NCBI GenBank assembly: GCA_050248495.1
Contig: JBFWSG010000003.1
Location: 124,001 to 188,000 of the forward strand
Direction: 5' to 3'
From: DASYDU01 sp050248495
GTDB taxonomy: Bacteria > Planctomycetota > Planctomycetia > Pirellulales > Lacipirellulaceae
Length of the DNA stretch: 64,000 nucleotides
Position numbers and translations under genes: made by a program
Notes under the pieces: generated by a model
What the model was told of the DNA's origin: nothing
Seen by the model: only the letters and a program-made list of their open reading frames with translations
The model's database searches: none
Shown: one piece after another, positions 25,634 to 33,470 of the stretch
How the letters are laid out: each line of letters starts with the position of its first letter
Numbering within the stretch: the first letter of the stretch is position 1

Positions 25634-26554
25634 AGATGCTGTTCCTTGTTGCGAGAAGAGATGCATCGCGCGCTGCGATGACACTCAATCATGCTCGATG
25701 CTCGCGAGAACGCAAATGAAAATCTGTTCTAGCTCGCGCGAGAAATGCATGCTGCGCGTCGCGCGCACGATCGAGGATGCGCCGCGGACGAAAGGTAAGA
25801 TCGCACTAACTAAGAACGAAGACTTCGATGGACACGCGCATACATATGAGTGTGCGATCTGTGAACCAGCGACAGTGAGTGCGGCAGATTGAGAAGCAAA
25901 GTTCGCTGCTAGCGAGCGCTTCCTGATGATCGCAAAATGCACGTCCGCTGCGAATCACTCGTTGGCCATATTTGCACGTGCAGAAAGTGATTGTTACACT
26001 CCAGAAGCAAAGTCTCAACAAGCGATCGCGCACCCGCTACTTGTAAGCAATTTCGATGGCCTGTGGGCGGTCGATTCGACCTCGATTTGTCGCTGAGAAT
26101 GGCGCAGGAAAGCGAGGTTTTCGACGAGGATCTTGGCGTCGAATCGAAGGCGTTTTTGCTCGGCTCTGGAAGGGCCTTTTTCGGCCGAATGTAGGCCCAA
26201 AACGCCGGGCAAAATCCCGTCGATTTCACGTACCCTCCGAGCGCGATTGCGAATCACAAATCGGTCCCAAAATACGTGCGCAAAGGCGCTCGAAATCGCA
26301 CTCAGTGAGTCGCGCACATCACGGTGATCTTGCCGTCTGGCAACTCGCCGAAAATCCTGTAAGCGCGGTAGGCCATAAGCGCCGAGCGCCGGCACCCGTA
26401 AGCGCGTGATGCCGTCCTAGACGGGGCTCGGCATTCTGAGAGTGGACGCGACCATCACTTCCGTCGGTGATGACATAAGGGTAGGTGAGACAGAGACGCT
26501 CTAACCGCGCGTGTGAGAACGGTGTATCTCCGCCACATGCAGCAGCGGGGCCTA
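25634..26554. other. Long stretch without a supported gene
   Basis: About 900 bases show no gene with a credible start and composition on either strand. The short frames translate into Arg/Ser-rich strings. Words such as GCGCGC, CTCGCG and ATCGCG recur, but no ordered repeat was found. It would contain the promoter of the DUF932 gene at its left end. A non-coding RNA cannot be excluded. Confidence 0.35.
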
Positions 26555-26755
26555 CTAATCAGGTGTCACCTGGGGCATCGCGTCTTCCCACCCAGGAGAT
26601 GTGATCCAGTCGTAGTACTTGCGAAGACTCTCGGCGATCCGTAGTGTTTGCCGCGGCAGAAGATCGCGATCAAACCAGATCTGTCTCTTCTGTCGATAGG
26701 GTAAGTGGGAGTCGAGCGTTAGAAGTGTTGTTTTCTCCAAGAACCTTTGTCCCAC
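26555..26755 (-). CDS. Short hypothetical protein (possible fragment)
   Basis: The 66-residue frame starts from GTG and reads DSHLPYRQKRQIWFDRDLL, then RIAESLRKYYDWITSPGWED, a sequence with natural amino-acid balance and predicted helices, unlike the surrounding shadow frames. No family is recognised. It might be a small regulator of the element or the remnant of a longer protein. No convincing ribosome-binding site is seen. Confidence 0.35.
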   Translation of the reverse strand: MGQRFLEKTTLLTLDSHLPYRQKRQIWFDRDLLPRQTLRIAESLRKYYDWITSPGWEDAMPQVTPD

Positions 26756-26815
26756 AGTTCGTGTGGTTGCCGGACAGCAACAATAAAGGGCACGCGATTG
26801 TGGACAGCATTATGA

Positions 26816-27787
26816 ATGTCGAGAATGAATCACGATCAAGTATTTGCCTTGTACTGTGCGGGCACCGACTCCTTCGATGACCTGATTACACTCTTGCGTC
26901 CCTGCGTACGCTCCTGGGCTAGCGACGTCCTCCGACCGACGTTGCAGGCAGGAAATCCAAACTGGCGAGATGAGCTCTTCTTGACGGGTTTGGAGACTGT
27001 CTACGTTCAGCTGACCAAACGCTCGAAGCCGTTCCGCTCCGGCCGCCACATCGTCAATCGACTACGCAAAACGGTCCGGAAAGCGATGCGGAAGTCTTAT
27101 CGCAAGCTCTTCATCTGCCCACTGGCGGCCGATCAGGAATTGCTCGGCCAAGGAACGTGTGGCGAACTGGCGATGTTGTTTCCGAATTCCGGTCAATCAC
27201 CATCGGAACGAGGCAAACAGCAGGACGTCGAGATCGACTGGGACAATGTCGAAAGCAGCCTTCCTCGGCACGTCGAATCGAACGATCCCTTTGGTGCGGC
27301 GGTGGTCGAATCAATCATTGATCCAGACAGCGACGGAAGACTTGCGAGAATGTTCTGGCTCTGCGAGCTGGTTGCTGACGCCGCTTGCCGTGAAGCACAA
27401 CGCCGCGGCTGGGAGTTTGTCGAATCCATGCGTTCGCTGGGGCTGAGCGTCTCCGAAATTGCGGAGCGAATGGGAATGCCACGTTCGACCGTTCGTGACC
27501 GGCTTCGCAGCCTCGGGCCGGCTATCGCCGCATCTGCCGACGAAGAACTGGACGAACTGGGCAACGAGTTTCTCGGCCGAATCTGGACGGCGGCCGCGGC
27601 CAAGGGACAAAAGTCGGTTCGTACCGGCCCCAAACGGCGGTTACCTCGACAGTTCGCAATCCGAGTTCCAGCCAAATTTGGCAAATCTTACCTAATTTAC
27701 GCCGCCAGAAAAGCCAACCTGGGGCATAGGAAAGAAGGAGAGACGCAAGTACCGCCGCCGGGCCTCCAATATGTGGTCGCCCGTTGA
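26816..27787 (+). CDS. Sigma/HTH-like DNA-binding protein of the mobile element
   Basis: The 323-residue protein has a helical N-terminal half with basic segments (RHIVNRLRKTVRKAMRKSYRKLF), resembling sigma-70 region 2 in layout. At about residues 204-233 it has a clear HTH, GLSVSEIAERMGMPRSTVRDRL, like region 4. The C-terminal 90 residues are basic and unrelated to known domains. It could be an alternative sigma factor or a regulator. The ATG at 26816 or one nine bases later is possible. A candidate terminator lies about 130 bases downstream. Confidence 0.6.
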   Translation: MSRMNHDQVFALYCAGTDSFDDLITLLRPCVRSWASDVLRPTLQAGNPNWRDELFLTGLETVYVQLTKRSKPFRSGRHIVNRLRKTVRKAMRKSYRKLFICPLAADQELLGQGTCGELAMLFPNSGQSPSERGKQQDVEIDWDNVESSLPRHVESNDPFGAAVVESIIDPDSDGRLARMFWLCELVADAACREAQRRGWEFVESMRSLGLSVSEIAERMGMPRSTVRDRLRSLGPAIAASADEELDELGNEFLGRIWTAAAAKGQKSVRTGPKRRLPRQFAIRVPAKFGKSYLIYAARKANLGHRKEGETQVPPPGLQYVVAR

Positions 27788-27920
27788 GCCGGTTTAGTAC
27801 TGCAGCCATCCCTGCGCGCAGGAGCTGGCGGTTCTCGCAGATTTGTGTCTCGGCGTACCCACCTCGTTCGTCCTCTGATCGGGCCAGAGACGCTCGGGTG
27901 GCGTTGATGAATCTCCGAAG

Positions 27921-27950
27921 ATCGGGCGCTTTGCACGCGCCCGATTCTTT
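27921..27950 (+). terminator. Candidate intrinsic terminator
   Basis: A perfect 9-base stem (ATCGGGCGC with GCGCCCGAT) and 7-base loop are followed by TCTTT. It lies about 130 bases after the stop of the sigma/HTH-like gene and before the palindrome that precedes the next operon. The U-tract is short, so it is only a moderate terminator. Confidence 0.5.
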
Positions 27951-28101
27951 GAGCTAGACGTCTACCTCGCCTGCGGCTACTGCCGCGAACCGGTGAGATC
28001 ACAACCGACGTCTCCACGGCGTAGCAGCCACACCCTCGCTCGCTTAGAGCAAGGGTTGCTGCTGCCGTCTAGGAATCTCCCAAGGGGAGAGCCTGTTCAA
28101 A

Positions 28102-28127
28102 ACTTCGCGAACACGTGTTCGTGAAGT
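28102..28127. promoter_or_regulatory. Candidate SOS/LexA-type operator (26-base palindrome)
   Basis: The core CGAACACGTGTTCG is a perfect 14-base palindrome of the form CGAAC-N4-GTTCG, matching the LexA box of Gram-positive bacteria. Symmetry extends to 26 bases with a single G-T exception. It is 77 bases before the ATG of the sigma-like gene at 28204. Whether planctomycete LexA proteins bind this motif is not known to me, so the site may instead serve a regulator of the element. Confidence 0.45.
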
Positions 28128-28203
28128 CAGCGGAGATGCTGCGCCCATACGGGACGCCGCTCCGGCTCCAAGTAACGAATTTGCCGACTGTGAGGGCCAT
28201 GCC

Positions 28204-28860
28204 ATGGCAACTGCCACCAAAAAACCTTCGGAATTCCGTTTCGACGCGTCGGAGTTGGGAGCCTTCTCTGGGGGACGGAGGAAAGACATGGGCATCACCA
28301 CTGAACTGCTGGACCGCCACCGGAACAACGACGCCGATGCGACGCGCAAGCTGATTGCTGCCTTGATGCCTTGGGTTGCGAAATTCAAGGTCTGGCACCT
28401 ACGGAAGATACCTTCCCACGTGGACAAAGACGAGCTGGAGAGCACCCTATACCTCGATCTGTGCGTCGCGGTCGATCGGCTCAAGCGAAACGACGTCGCA
28501 GCGGAAGGAGTGGAACAATACGTAAAGAACGAGCTGCAGCACTCATGGAAGCGCTGCCTAAGAGATGTGAGCGAAGACGTGCTCGGGCCGGACGACCAGG
28601 TCATCGAGCGCGAGTCGCTCAGCGAAACTCAATTGGAGGATCAAAGAATCGTGGGACAAGAACTCATGGACAAAGAGGAGTACCAGGCTCTGGTGGATGT
28701 GGCACAGACCAAGCTCGAACACCAGGTCGCGGGGCTGTTGCTCTCGGGCTACGACGCCGTGGACATCGCCGACGAATTCCACGGCATCACCGTGAGCCAG
28801 GTCGAGAACATCCTCAAGCGACTCAAAGAACGGAGGGCCAAGCAGCAGTCGATACGCTGA
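28204..28860 (+). CDS. Sigma-70-like RNA polymerase factor of the mobile element
   Basis: The 218-residue protein has a region-2-like segment (about 30-100) with LMPWVAKFKVWHLRK and a region-4-like C-terminal HTH at about 178-211 (YDAVDIADEFHGITVSQVENILKRL). The linker is acidic. A second possible start, ATG at 28291, would remove 29 residues. GAGGG lies about eight bases before the ATG at 28204. It immediately precedes the candidate origin and the replicase gene, so it may control their transcription. Confidence 0.6.
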   Translation: MATATKKPSEFRFDASELGAFSGGRRKDMGITTELLDRHRNNDADATRKLIAALMPWVAKFKVWHLRKIPSHVDKDELESTLYLDLCVAVDRLKRNDVAAEGVEQYVKNELQHSWKRCLRDVSEDVLGPDDQVIERESLSETQLEDQRIVGQELMDKEEYQALVDVAQTKLEHQVAGLLLSGYDAVDIADEFHGITVSQVENILKRLKERRAKQQSIR

Positions 28861-29181
28861 ATCGGGTGACGTCACGCCACGGCCACCGGGGTCTCGTGAC
28901 AGGTGACGCTCGTAGGTGACAACTCAAAGTCTTGCAAAGAAAGGAGTTAGGGATGGATGTAACTAGTACCTTTATTAAATGAAGAGAAATTGAAATTAAA
29001 ACATCAAACAACACTTCTACTTCTTTTATTACTGCTAACAGGTAGTTGATTTGATGTGACCGAGTTGCGTTGACGCAACCACTTGCAGTTCAAGAGTTTA
29101 CAGCGATTCTTGGCCGTCACCTCGTGGGTGGCGGGCCCTACGTCGCGTGACGGTGCCGCGATCGGCACCCGGGAGCAATGA
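28861..29181. other. Candidate replication origin: GGTGAC repeats and AT-rich tract
   Basis: Three GGTGAC words lie at 28865, 28902 and 28915 in the same orientation, with a fourth in inverse orientation (GTCACC) at 29116. The first sits in the palindrome GTGACGTCAC. A tract of about 85 bases (28960-29045) is strikingly AT-rich compared with its surroundings. The replicase gene begins directly afterwards. Repeats plus an AT-rich unwinding element beside a primase-helicase gene is the layout of plasmid and element origins. The repeat number is low, so this is a candidate only. Confidence 0.4.
28953..28982 (+). CDS. Nine-codon leader-like reading frame
   Basis: A strong ribosome-binding site (AAAGGAG) lies seven bases before ATG GAT GTA, and the frame encodes MDVTSTFIK before a TGA. 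It is 200 bases upstream of the replicase gene, within the AT-rich tract. It could be a leader peptide or a chance match. Confidence 0.25.
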   Translation: MDVTSTFIK

Positions 29182-31683
29182 ATGAACGTTAAGAAGTTTT
29201 TGCGGGCGAACGTTGTGGACGACGAGCGATTCGATCGGTTCAACGCCCTGGATACGGAGAGGTTTGATTACACACTGCAGGTCCAATTCCCCAACGGCAA
29301 TATCACCTGCCTGCGGAATCCCCAAGAGAGCGAGGACGGTTCGCTCGTGGATAAGGGCCACCACATCCCGGAAGGCACGAAGCTGTTGGCCGCGGGTACG
29401 GCGTTCTGGGAGTGGTCGGAGAAGAAGCAGCACACCGTCGGGATCGACATCGACACCGACGACAATCACGCCGCGGGGCTGGGAACCAGCGCCTTTGCGT
29501 CCGCACTCGAAGCGGCGCGGCAGGTGCCTTGGCTCGAAATCCGCCGGTCGTCGGGCGGCAAGGGATTGCATCTGTTCCCGAAGTTCTCCGAACCGGTAGA
29601 CGTCGCGTCGCGGGGGGAGGCGTCGGCTTTAGCTCGGGCGGTCCTGGCGCTGGCCAGCCGTGAGGCGAACTTTGATTTCAAGGCCGCGAAGGATTGTGCC
29701 GGCTCCAACTTTTGGATTTACAAAGCCGATGCGGCCCCGAACGCGTACGAAGTGATCAAGGCAGCCACTTCCGCGCTCGACATCGCCGATCTGCCGCCCG
29801 GCTGGCGGGAGGCCAAAGAGGCCCGGAAGCGAAAGATCGAGTTCGCTCCGTCCACGGTGGAACTCTCCGCGGAGCACTTGGAGATCGAGAAGCAGCTCCA
29901 ATCGCTGAACCACTCGTTGATCTACGTGCCGGAGTTCGGTTGCTACCACGTGCACACCCACGCCCTGCAAGTGGCGCACGAGAAGTTCGCGTATCGTGGA
30001 CACTTTGCGACAGTGTCGGACGGCACCGATCCTGGCCATCCGAATGCCTATATGTTTCCCCTGCCGGATGGGGCGTTTCTCGTAAAGCGGTTTGGGAACG
30101 CGACGGAACACGCAAGTTGGTTCAGCGGGCCGAACGGCAAATACGCCTTGCTGAATGTGGACGCACCGTTTGATCTGGCGGCACAGAACTTTGCGCACAA
30201 CAAGACGACGAAAGGGTACGCATTCAGCCGCGACAAGCTGGTGACAATGCTCAAGGCCGTCGGTGTCACACTGTCGATTCCCGAACTGTTCACGGAACGG
30301 ACGCTCTTTTTGAAGACGGTGAAGGCGGATTGCCAGATTTCTGTGGAGAAGCAGGAGAGTGATCCGACCGTCGAGTATTGGACGCCGACTGGAAAAACCT
30401 GGCAGCGGTCCTTCCCCATCCCAGCAGTTTCCAATGCGTTTCGCTATGCGGAGACGGTCGGCGTCTCCAATATCGTCCGGGCTATCACGACGGACAAGGA
30501 ATCTGCTCAGTGGTGCATCAAGACCGATGGGGAATGGATCGGAACGAAAGCCAGTGAAGTGGCCTACGTGCTCGCCTCCCACCTCGTTAAGCCAGCGATG
30601 GTGATGGGGATGATGCGGGAAGAACCGTATCACTTGGTGTTTGAACCATATCAAGAGGAGTATCTCCCAGGGCGGCGCTGGAATCGAGAAGCTCCGCAAC
30701 TTGCCTGCCGCCCTGCGGACGAAGCCGGGAACACTCCGACTTGGGATGCGGTGTTCAATCACATTGGCAGCGGACTCGACGAGGACATTGCCAATGACGA
30801 AACGTGCCGGCGACTCGGAATCGTCTCAGGTGCCCAATATCTGAAACTGTGGACGAAGCTCCTCATCGAACGACCCCAACAGCGAACTCCGTACTTGTTT
30901 CTGACCAGTCGGCAGAACAACACCGGGAAAACCAGCTTGGGTGCATCGATCTGCCATCTCATTGATCCCGGTGTCGCCGAGATCAACGAAGAGGCGCTTG
31001 TGGACAAGTTTACCGGGGAGCTGGAAGGCAAAGTGCTCTGCCTGATCGAGGAGCTCGATCTCCGCGACCGGCGAAACAAGGCGTATGCCACATTGAAACG
31101 GGTTCTGACGAGCAAGACGCTGACAATCCGCAAGATGCGGACCGACGCCTACAACGTCCCCAACTATACACACTACATTCATACCGCCAACGATGCGACC
31201 TTTGTGCCGTGCGAAACGGAGGACATGCGGATTGTCATGGTCAGCGTGTCTCCGATCACGGAGTTCATCGAATCGCTGGTGTTCGAGGAAGGGATCAAGC
31301 GTGAGGCACCGTCGATGCTTCGTAAGTTAATCGACATGCCATTGCCCGAGCCGTGCGGTCGCTTCTATCTGCCAGTCGTTCAGACGTCGCTCAAGGAAAG
31401 TGTTCTCAGTGGCCTCTACGACGATGAGGTCAGCGAGGCCGAAGAAGGTGTAAAGAAGTTCGCCTCCAAGTTTCTGACGGCGTCCAAATCCGACTGCGTG
31501 CCGACGAGCCTCTTGCTGCAGAAGTACGTCGATTACTGCAAGAGCGAGAAGCTGCCACAAGTAGCGAAGATGGGCTTCCTTAAGACGCTCCGCGACAAAG
31601 CTGGCCTTGCAATCGACAAGAAGCAAAAGCGAGTCGATGGCACGCAGTTGTGGCATTACATGGGGATTGCTTTGAAGGCGTAG
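29182..31683 (+). CDS. PrimPol-D5/SF3 helicase: replicase of the mobile element
   Basis: The 833-residue protein joins an archaeo-eukaryotic primase-like N-terminal domain to a superfamily 3 helicase. The DxD metal motif is in VGIDIDTDDNH (Asp89, Asp91) and the nucleotide-binding SSGGKGLHLF motif has His130. A Walker A, NNTGKTS, lies near residue 577. The Walker B region, CLIEELDLRD, and the following KTLTIRKM and THYIHTANDATFVP segments match D5/DUF5906 helicases. Such proteins prime and unwind DNA in phages, plasmids and integrative elements. The ATG follows GGGAGC. It is the largest gene of the element. Confidence 0.85.
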   Translation: MNVKKFLRANVVDDERFDRFNALDTERFDYTLQVQFPNGNITCLRNPQESEDGSLVDKGHHIPEGTKLLAAGTAFWEWSEKKQHTVGIDIDTDDNHAAGLGTSAFASALEAARQVPWLEIRRSSGGKGLHLFPKFSEPVDVASRGEASALARAVLALASREANFDFKAAKDCAGSNFWIYKADAAPNAYEVIKAATSALDIADLPPGWREAKEARKRKIEFAPSTVELSAEHLEIEKQLQSLNHSLIYVPEFGCYHVHTHALQVAHEKFAYRGHFATVSDGTDPGHPNAYMFPLPDGAFLVKRFGNATEHASWFSGPNGKYALLNVDAPFDLAAQNFAHNKTTKGYAFSRDKLVTMLKAVGVTLSIPELFTERTLFLKTVKADCQISVEKQESDPTVEYWTPTGKTWQRSFPIPAVSNAFRYAETVGVSNIVRAITTDKESAQWCIKTDGEWIGTKASEVAYVLASHLVKPAMVMGMMREEPYHLVFEPYQEEYLPGRRWNREAPQLACRPADEAGNTPTWDAVFNHIGSGLDEDIANDETCRRLGIVSGAQYLKLWTKLLIERPQQRTPYLFLTSRQNNTGKTSLGASICHLIDPGVAEINEEALVDKFTGELEGKVLCLIEELDLRDRRNKAYATLKRVLTSKTLTIRKMRTDAYNVPNYTHYIHTANDATFVPCETEDMRIVMVSVSPITEFIESLVFEEGIKREAPSMLRKLIDMPLPEPCGRFYLPVVQTSLKESVLSGLYDDEVSEAEEGVKKFASKFLTASKSDCVPTSLLLQKYVDYCKSEKLPQVAKMGFLKTLRDKAGLAIDKKQKRVDGTQLWHYMGIALKA

Positions 31684-31755
31684 TTCATTTCTTGGCCGCC
31701 ATGCCCTGGCTCGTGGCGGCCGAGATTTCCAACCAAGTCAGGTACGGAACCTTGC

Positions 31756-32370
31756 ATGAGTGTATCAATGTATGTTTGCGAGTATGAGAAGAGCGAAACG
31801 GAGGAGCGGGATTTCATTTCAGAGACCGAGTCCGACCAAGATCGTTGTCAGAGTTCAGACGGATGGAATGGCGACCAATGCCTAGAGAAGTACGTCCTGC
31901 TGAACGAGATACGGGCGGATGCACTGCGAGAGACCGGACTCTACGACGAGTACATCCTCCTGTGCAAGCGCGCGCTTCAGCAGGTCGGTACTTTCGCGTT
32001 TCACGAACGAGTCTTCGACAGTTTCACCAATCTTGCTTTCGACAATCTTACGGGCTACCGCGCCGACGGCTTGCGAAACGCGGCGGCATTGGAACGTCAG
32101 CGGGCAGCAATTGAATTGAAAGCGCTGGCTGAGTTCAGACAACAGTTTGGTGCGGAACCAGTTGGTGCGACCGCTGTGAACGTTCGCAGTGCGTGTTGCA
32201 ACGGACTTTGGCAGGCTGTCGCCGTAGACAATAGGGACGGCTCGCGCGTTTGGTACAAAGTGGAGTTTCTCGATGACAACGACTACGTGTTCTTGTACAT
32301 CGAAGACTGTGATATCGCGACCGATAGTCGGTATTCGATCATCGAAGACCTAAGTCGAATCGACGGGTAA
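31756..32370 (+). CDS. Hypothetical protein of the mobile element
   Basis: The 204-residue product begins with an acidic, Cys-containing stretch of about 40 residues, followed by helical segments (ETGLYDEYILLCKRALQQV, RADGLRNAAALERQRAAIE) and a beta-rich C-terminus (GSRVWYKVEFLDDNDYVFLY). No family is recognised. It lies 72 bases after the replicase gene and may share its transcript. Confidence 0.6.
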   Translation: MSVSMYVCEYEKSETEERDFISETESDQDRCQSSDGWNGDQCLEKYVLLNEIRADALRETGLYDEYILLCKRALQQVGTFAFHERVFDSFTNLAFDNLTGYRADGLRNAAALERQRAAIELKALAEFRQQFGAEPVGATAVNVRSACCNGLWQAVAVDNRDGSRVWYKVEFLDDNDYVFLYIEDCDIATDSRYSIIEDLSRIDG

Positions 32371-32458
32371 ACGATCGACGTAGATCGTGTTCCGGTCTCC
32401 GCTTTCTCGCTGATCGTCATTAAACCTTTTGGTCGGCAGGATGCGGACCTCACAAGAT

Positions 32459-32493
32459 CGCCTTCGCTGGCTAGGGATGCGCCGGCGAAGGCG
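32459..32493 (+). promoter_or_regulatory. Hairpin abutting a ribosome-binding site
   Basis: CGCCTTCGC (32459-32467) and GCGAAGGCG (32485-32493) form a perfect 9-base stem. The last base of the right arm begins GGAGG, the ribosome-binding site of the gene starting at 32507. Folding of the mRNA could affect translation start. It could equally be part of a repeat. Confidence 0.35.
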
Positions 32494-32506
32494 GAGGAAC
32501 AGTTAG

Positions 32507-32770
32507 ATGAATCAGGAATTGTTAGAGCGTTTTACAGAGATGGCAGTGGACTGGAGCGTAGATGTAAACGGCACGCCGCCGCGCGATATCAAACAGGCGA
32601 TGGACCAGTTGCTAAAGCATGTTCTGAGATCCGCCATGTCCTGTAACGAACCGACCACAGATGGCATTGCGGCGATAGCGGGGATCTGTCCCGAGTGCTG
32701 CGAAACCGTACTGCAAGTCGCGCAGGAGTTCGGACTTATGGAATTTGAACCCGCTACGTGTGCAAGTTAA
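32507..32770 (+). CDS. Small hypothetical protein with a Cys pair
   Basis: The 87-residue protein is mostly helical with CPECCETVLQVAQEFGL near the C-terminus, which may hold a metal or be structural. GGAGG lies nine bases before the ATG. The following gene begins 32 bases after it. No known family is recognised. Confidence 0.6.
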   Translation: MNQELLERFTEMAVDWSVDVNGTPPRDIKQAMDQLLKHVLRSAMSCNEPTTDGIAAIAGICPECCETVLQVAQEFGLMEFEPATCAS

Positions 32771-32802
32771 TCCTAGCTTCAATAGAAATGGAGGACTTTT
32801 TG

Positions 32803-33084
32803 ATGAATACAGATCAAGTCGGTAGTGCCCGAACGCATCATCGAGGCAATGATAAAGTCTACGAAACCCGCCGTCGAACTCGTCGGCAGCATTGCTTCTA
32901 CGCTGTTGATGCGCAAGGCAATGTGGTCGCCTGGGGATCGCAAAATCTGGAGGAATTGCAAGAAGAGATAGTTTACGAACGTGGCTGCAACGGGTTTGAT
33001 CGTTGGTCATGTCGCAACTCGCTTCCCCCTCGCGAGCGCGCGACATGCACGGCAAAACCACGATGCGGGAAGGAGGCTTGGTGA
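32803..33084 (+). CDS. Small hypothetical protein of the mobile element
   Basis: The start at 32803 is chosen because GGAGGACTTTTTG precedes ATG, a strong ribosome-binding site. An earlier ATG in the frame would give a poorer context. The 93-residue product contains HCFYAVDAQGNVVAWGSQNLEEL, which reads like a short beta-hairpin and helix unit. It ends two bases before the chosen start of the excisionase-like gene. No known family is recognised. Confidence 0.6.
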   Translation: MNTDQVGSARTHHRGNDKVYETRRRTRRQHCFYAVDAQGNVVAWGSQNLEELQEEIVYERGCNGFDRWSCRNSLPPRERATCTAKPRCGKEAW

Positions 33085-33086
33085 AA

Positions 33087-33302
33087 ATGACATTCTCGAC
33101 GTCGGAAATGATGGATGAAGCAATGATGCTGTCCGTGAACAAAGTTGCCATGTTGTTGGATTGCTCGACACGTCATGTGTATCGACTGGAAGAACGTGGC
33201 CTGATGCCGCCCGCTGCGCGACTCGGCGCCCTTGTTCGATGGCCACGGGAAACGATCGAAACGTGGATCGAAGGCGGATGTCAGCCGACGATCGCCGTTT
33301 AA
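33087..33302 (+). CDS. Excisionase-like helix-turn-helix protein
   Basis: The 71-residue product has an AlpA/MerR-like DNA-binding motif: VNKVAMLLDCSTRHVYRLEERGLMP, then GALVRWPRETIETWI. This is the layout of excisionases and small regulators next to tyrosine integrases. The ATG at 33087 follows GGAGG at ten bases. A GTG two codons earlier is possible, and upstream codons of the open frame overlap the previous gene. It probably controls excision of the element with the integrase that follows. Confidence 0.75.
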   Translation: MTFSTSEMMDEAMMLSVNKVAMLLDCSTRHVYRLEERGLMPPAARLGALVRWPRETIETWIEGGCQPTIAV

Positions 33303-33470
33303 GGTCGAGACCGGACGTTGGAACTTCAACCGACAGCGGCAGGCTAGCGTTTCTATCGTAACGATGAAAAGTTAACATCATGGCACTCGCCGCAGCAATG
33401 TAGGTCGAACCCGCAATGCTTGTTTGCGATTGCGGCGAATGCCAATTCTATATCTTAGGGAGCCCCAGTT

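Noticed and set aside
29629..30762. Long minus-strand frame of 377 codons
   Set aside because: It lies wholly inside the PrimPol-helicase gene and its translation has no domain; it is a shadow of a GC-rich gene.
21451..33470. Second attachment site matching the tRNA-Met 3' end
   Set aside because: Only an 8-base match (GCGGAGGA near 32491) was seen by eye, too short to support an att site. A computed repeat search would decide.
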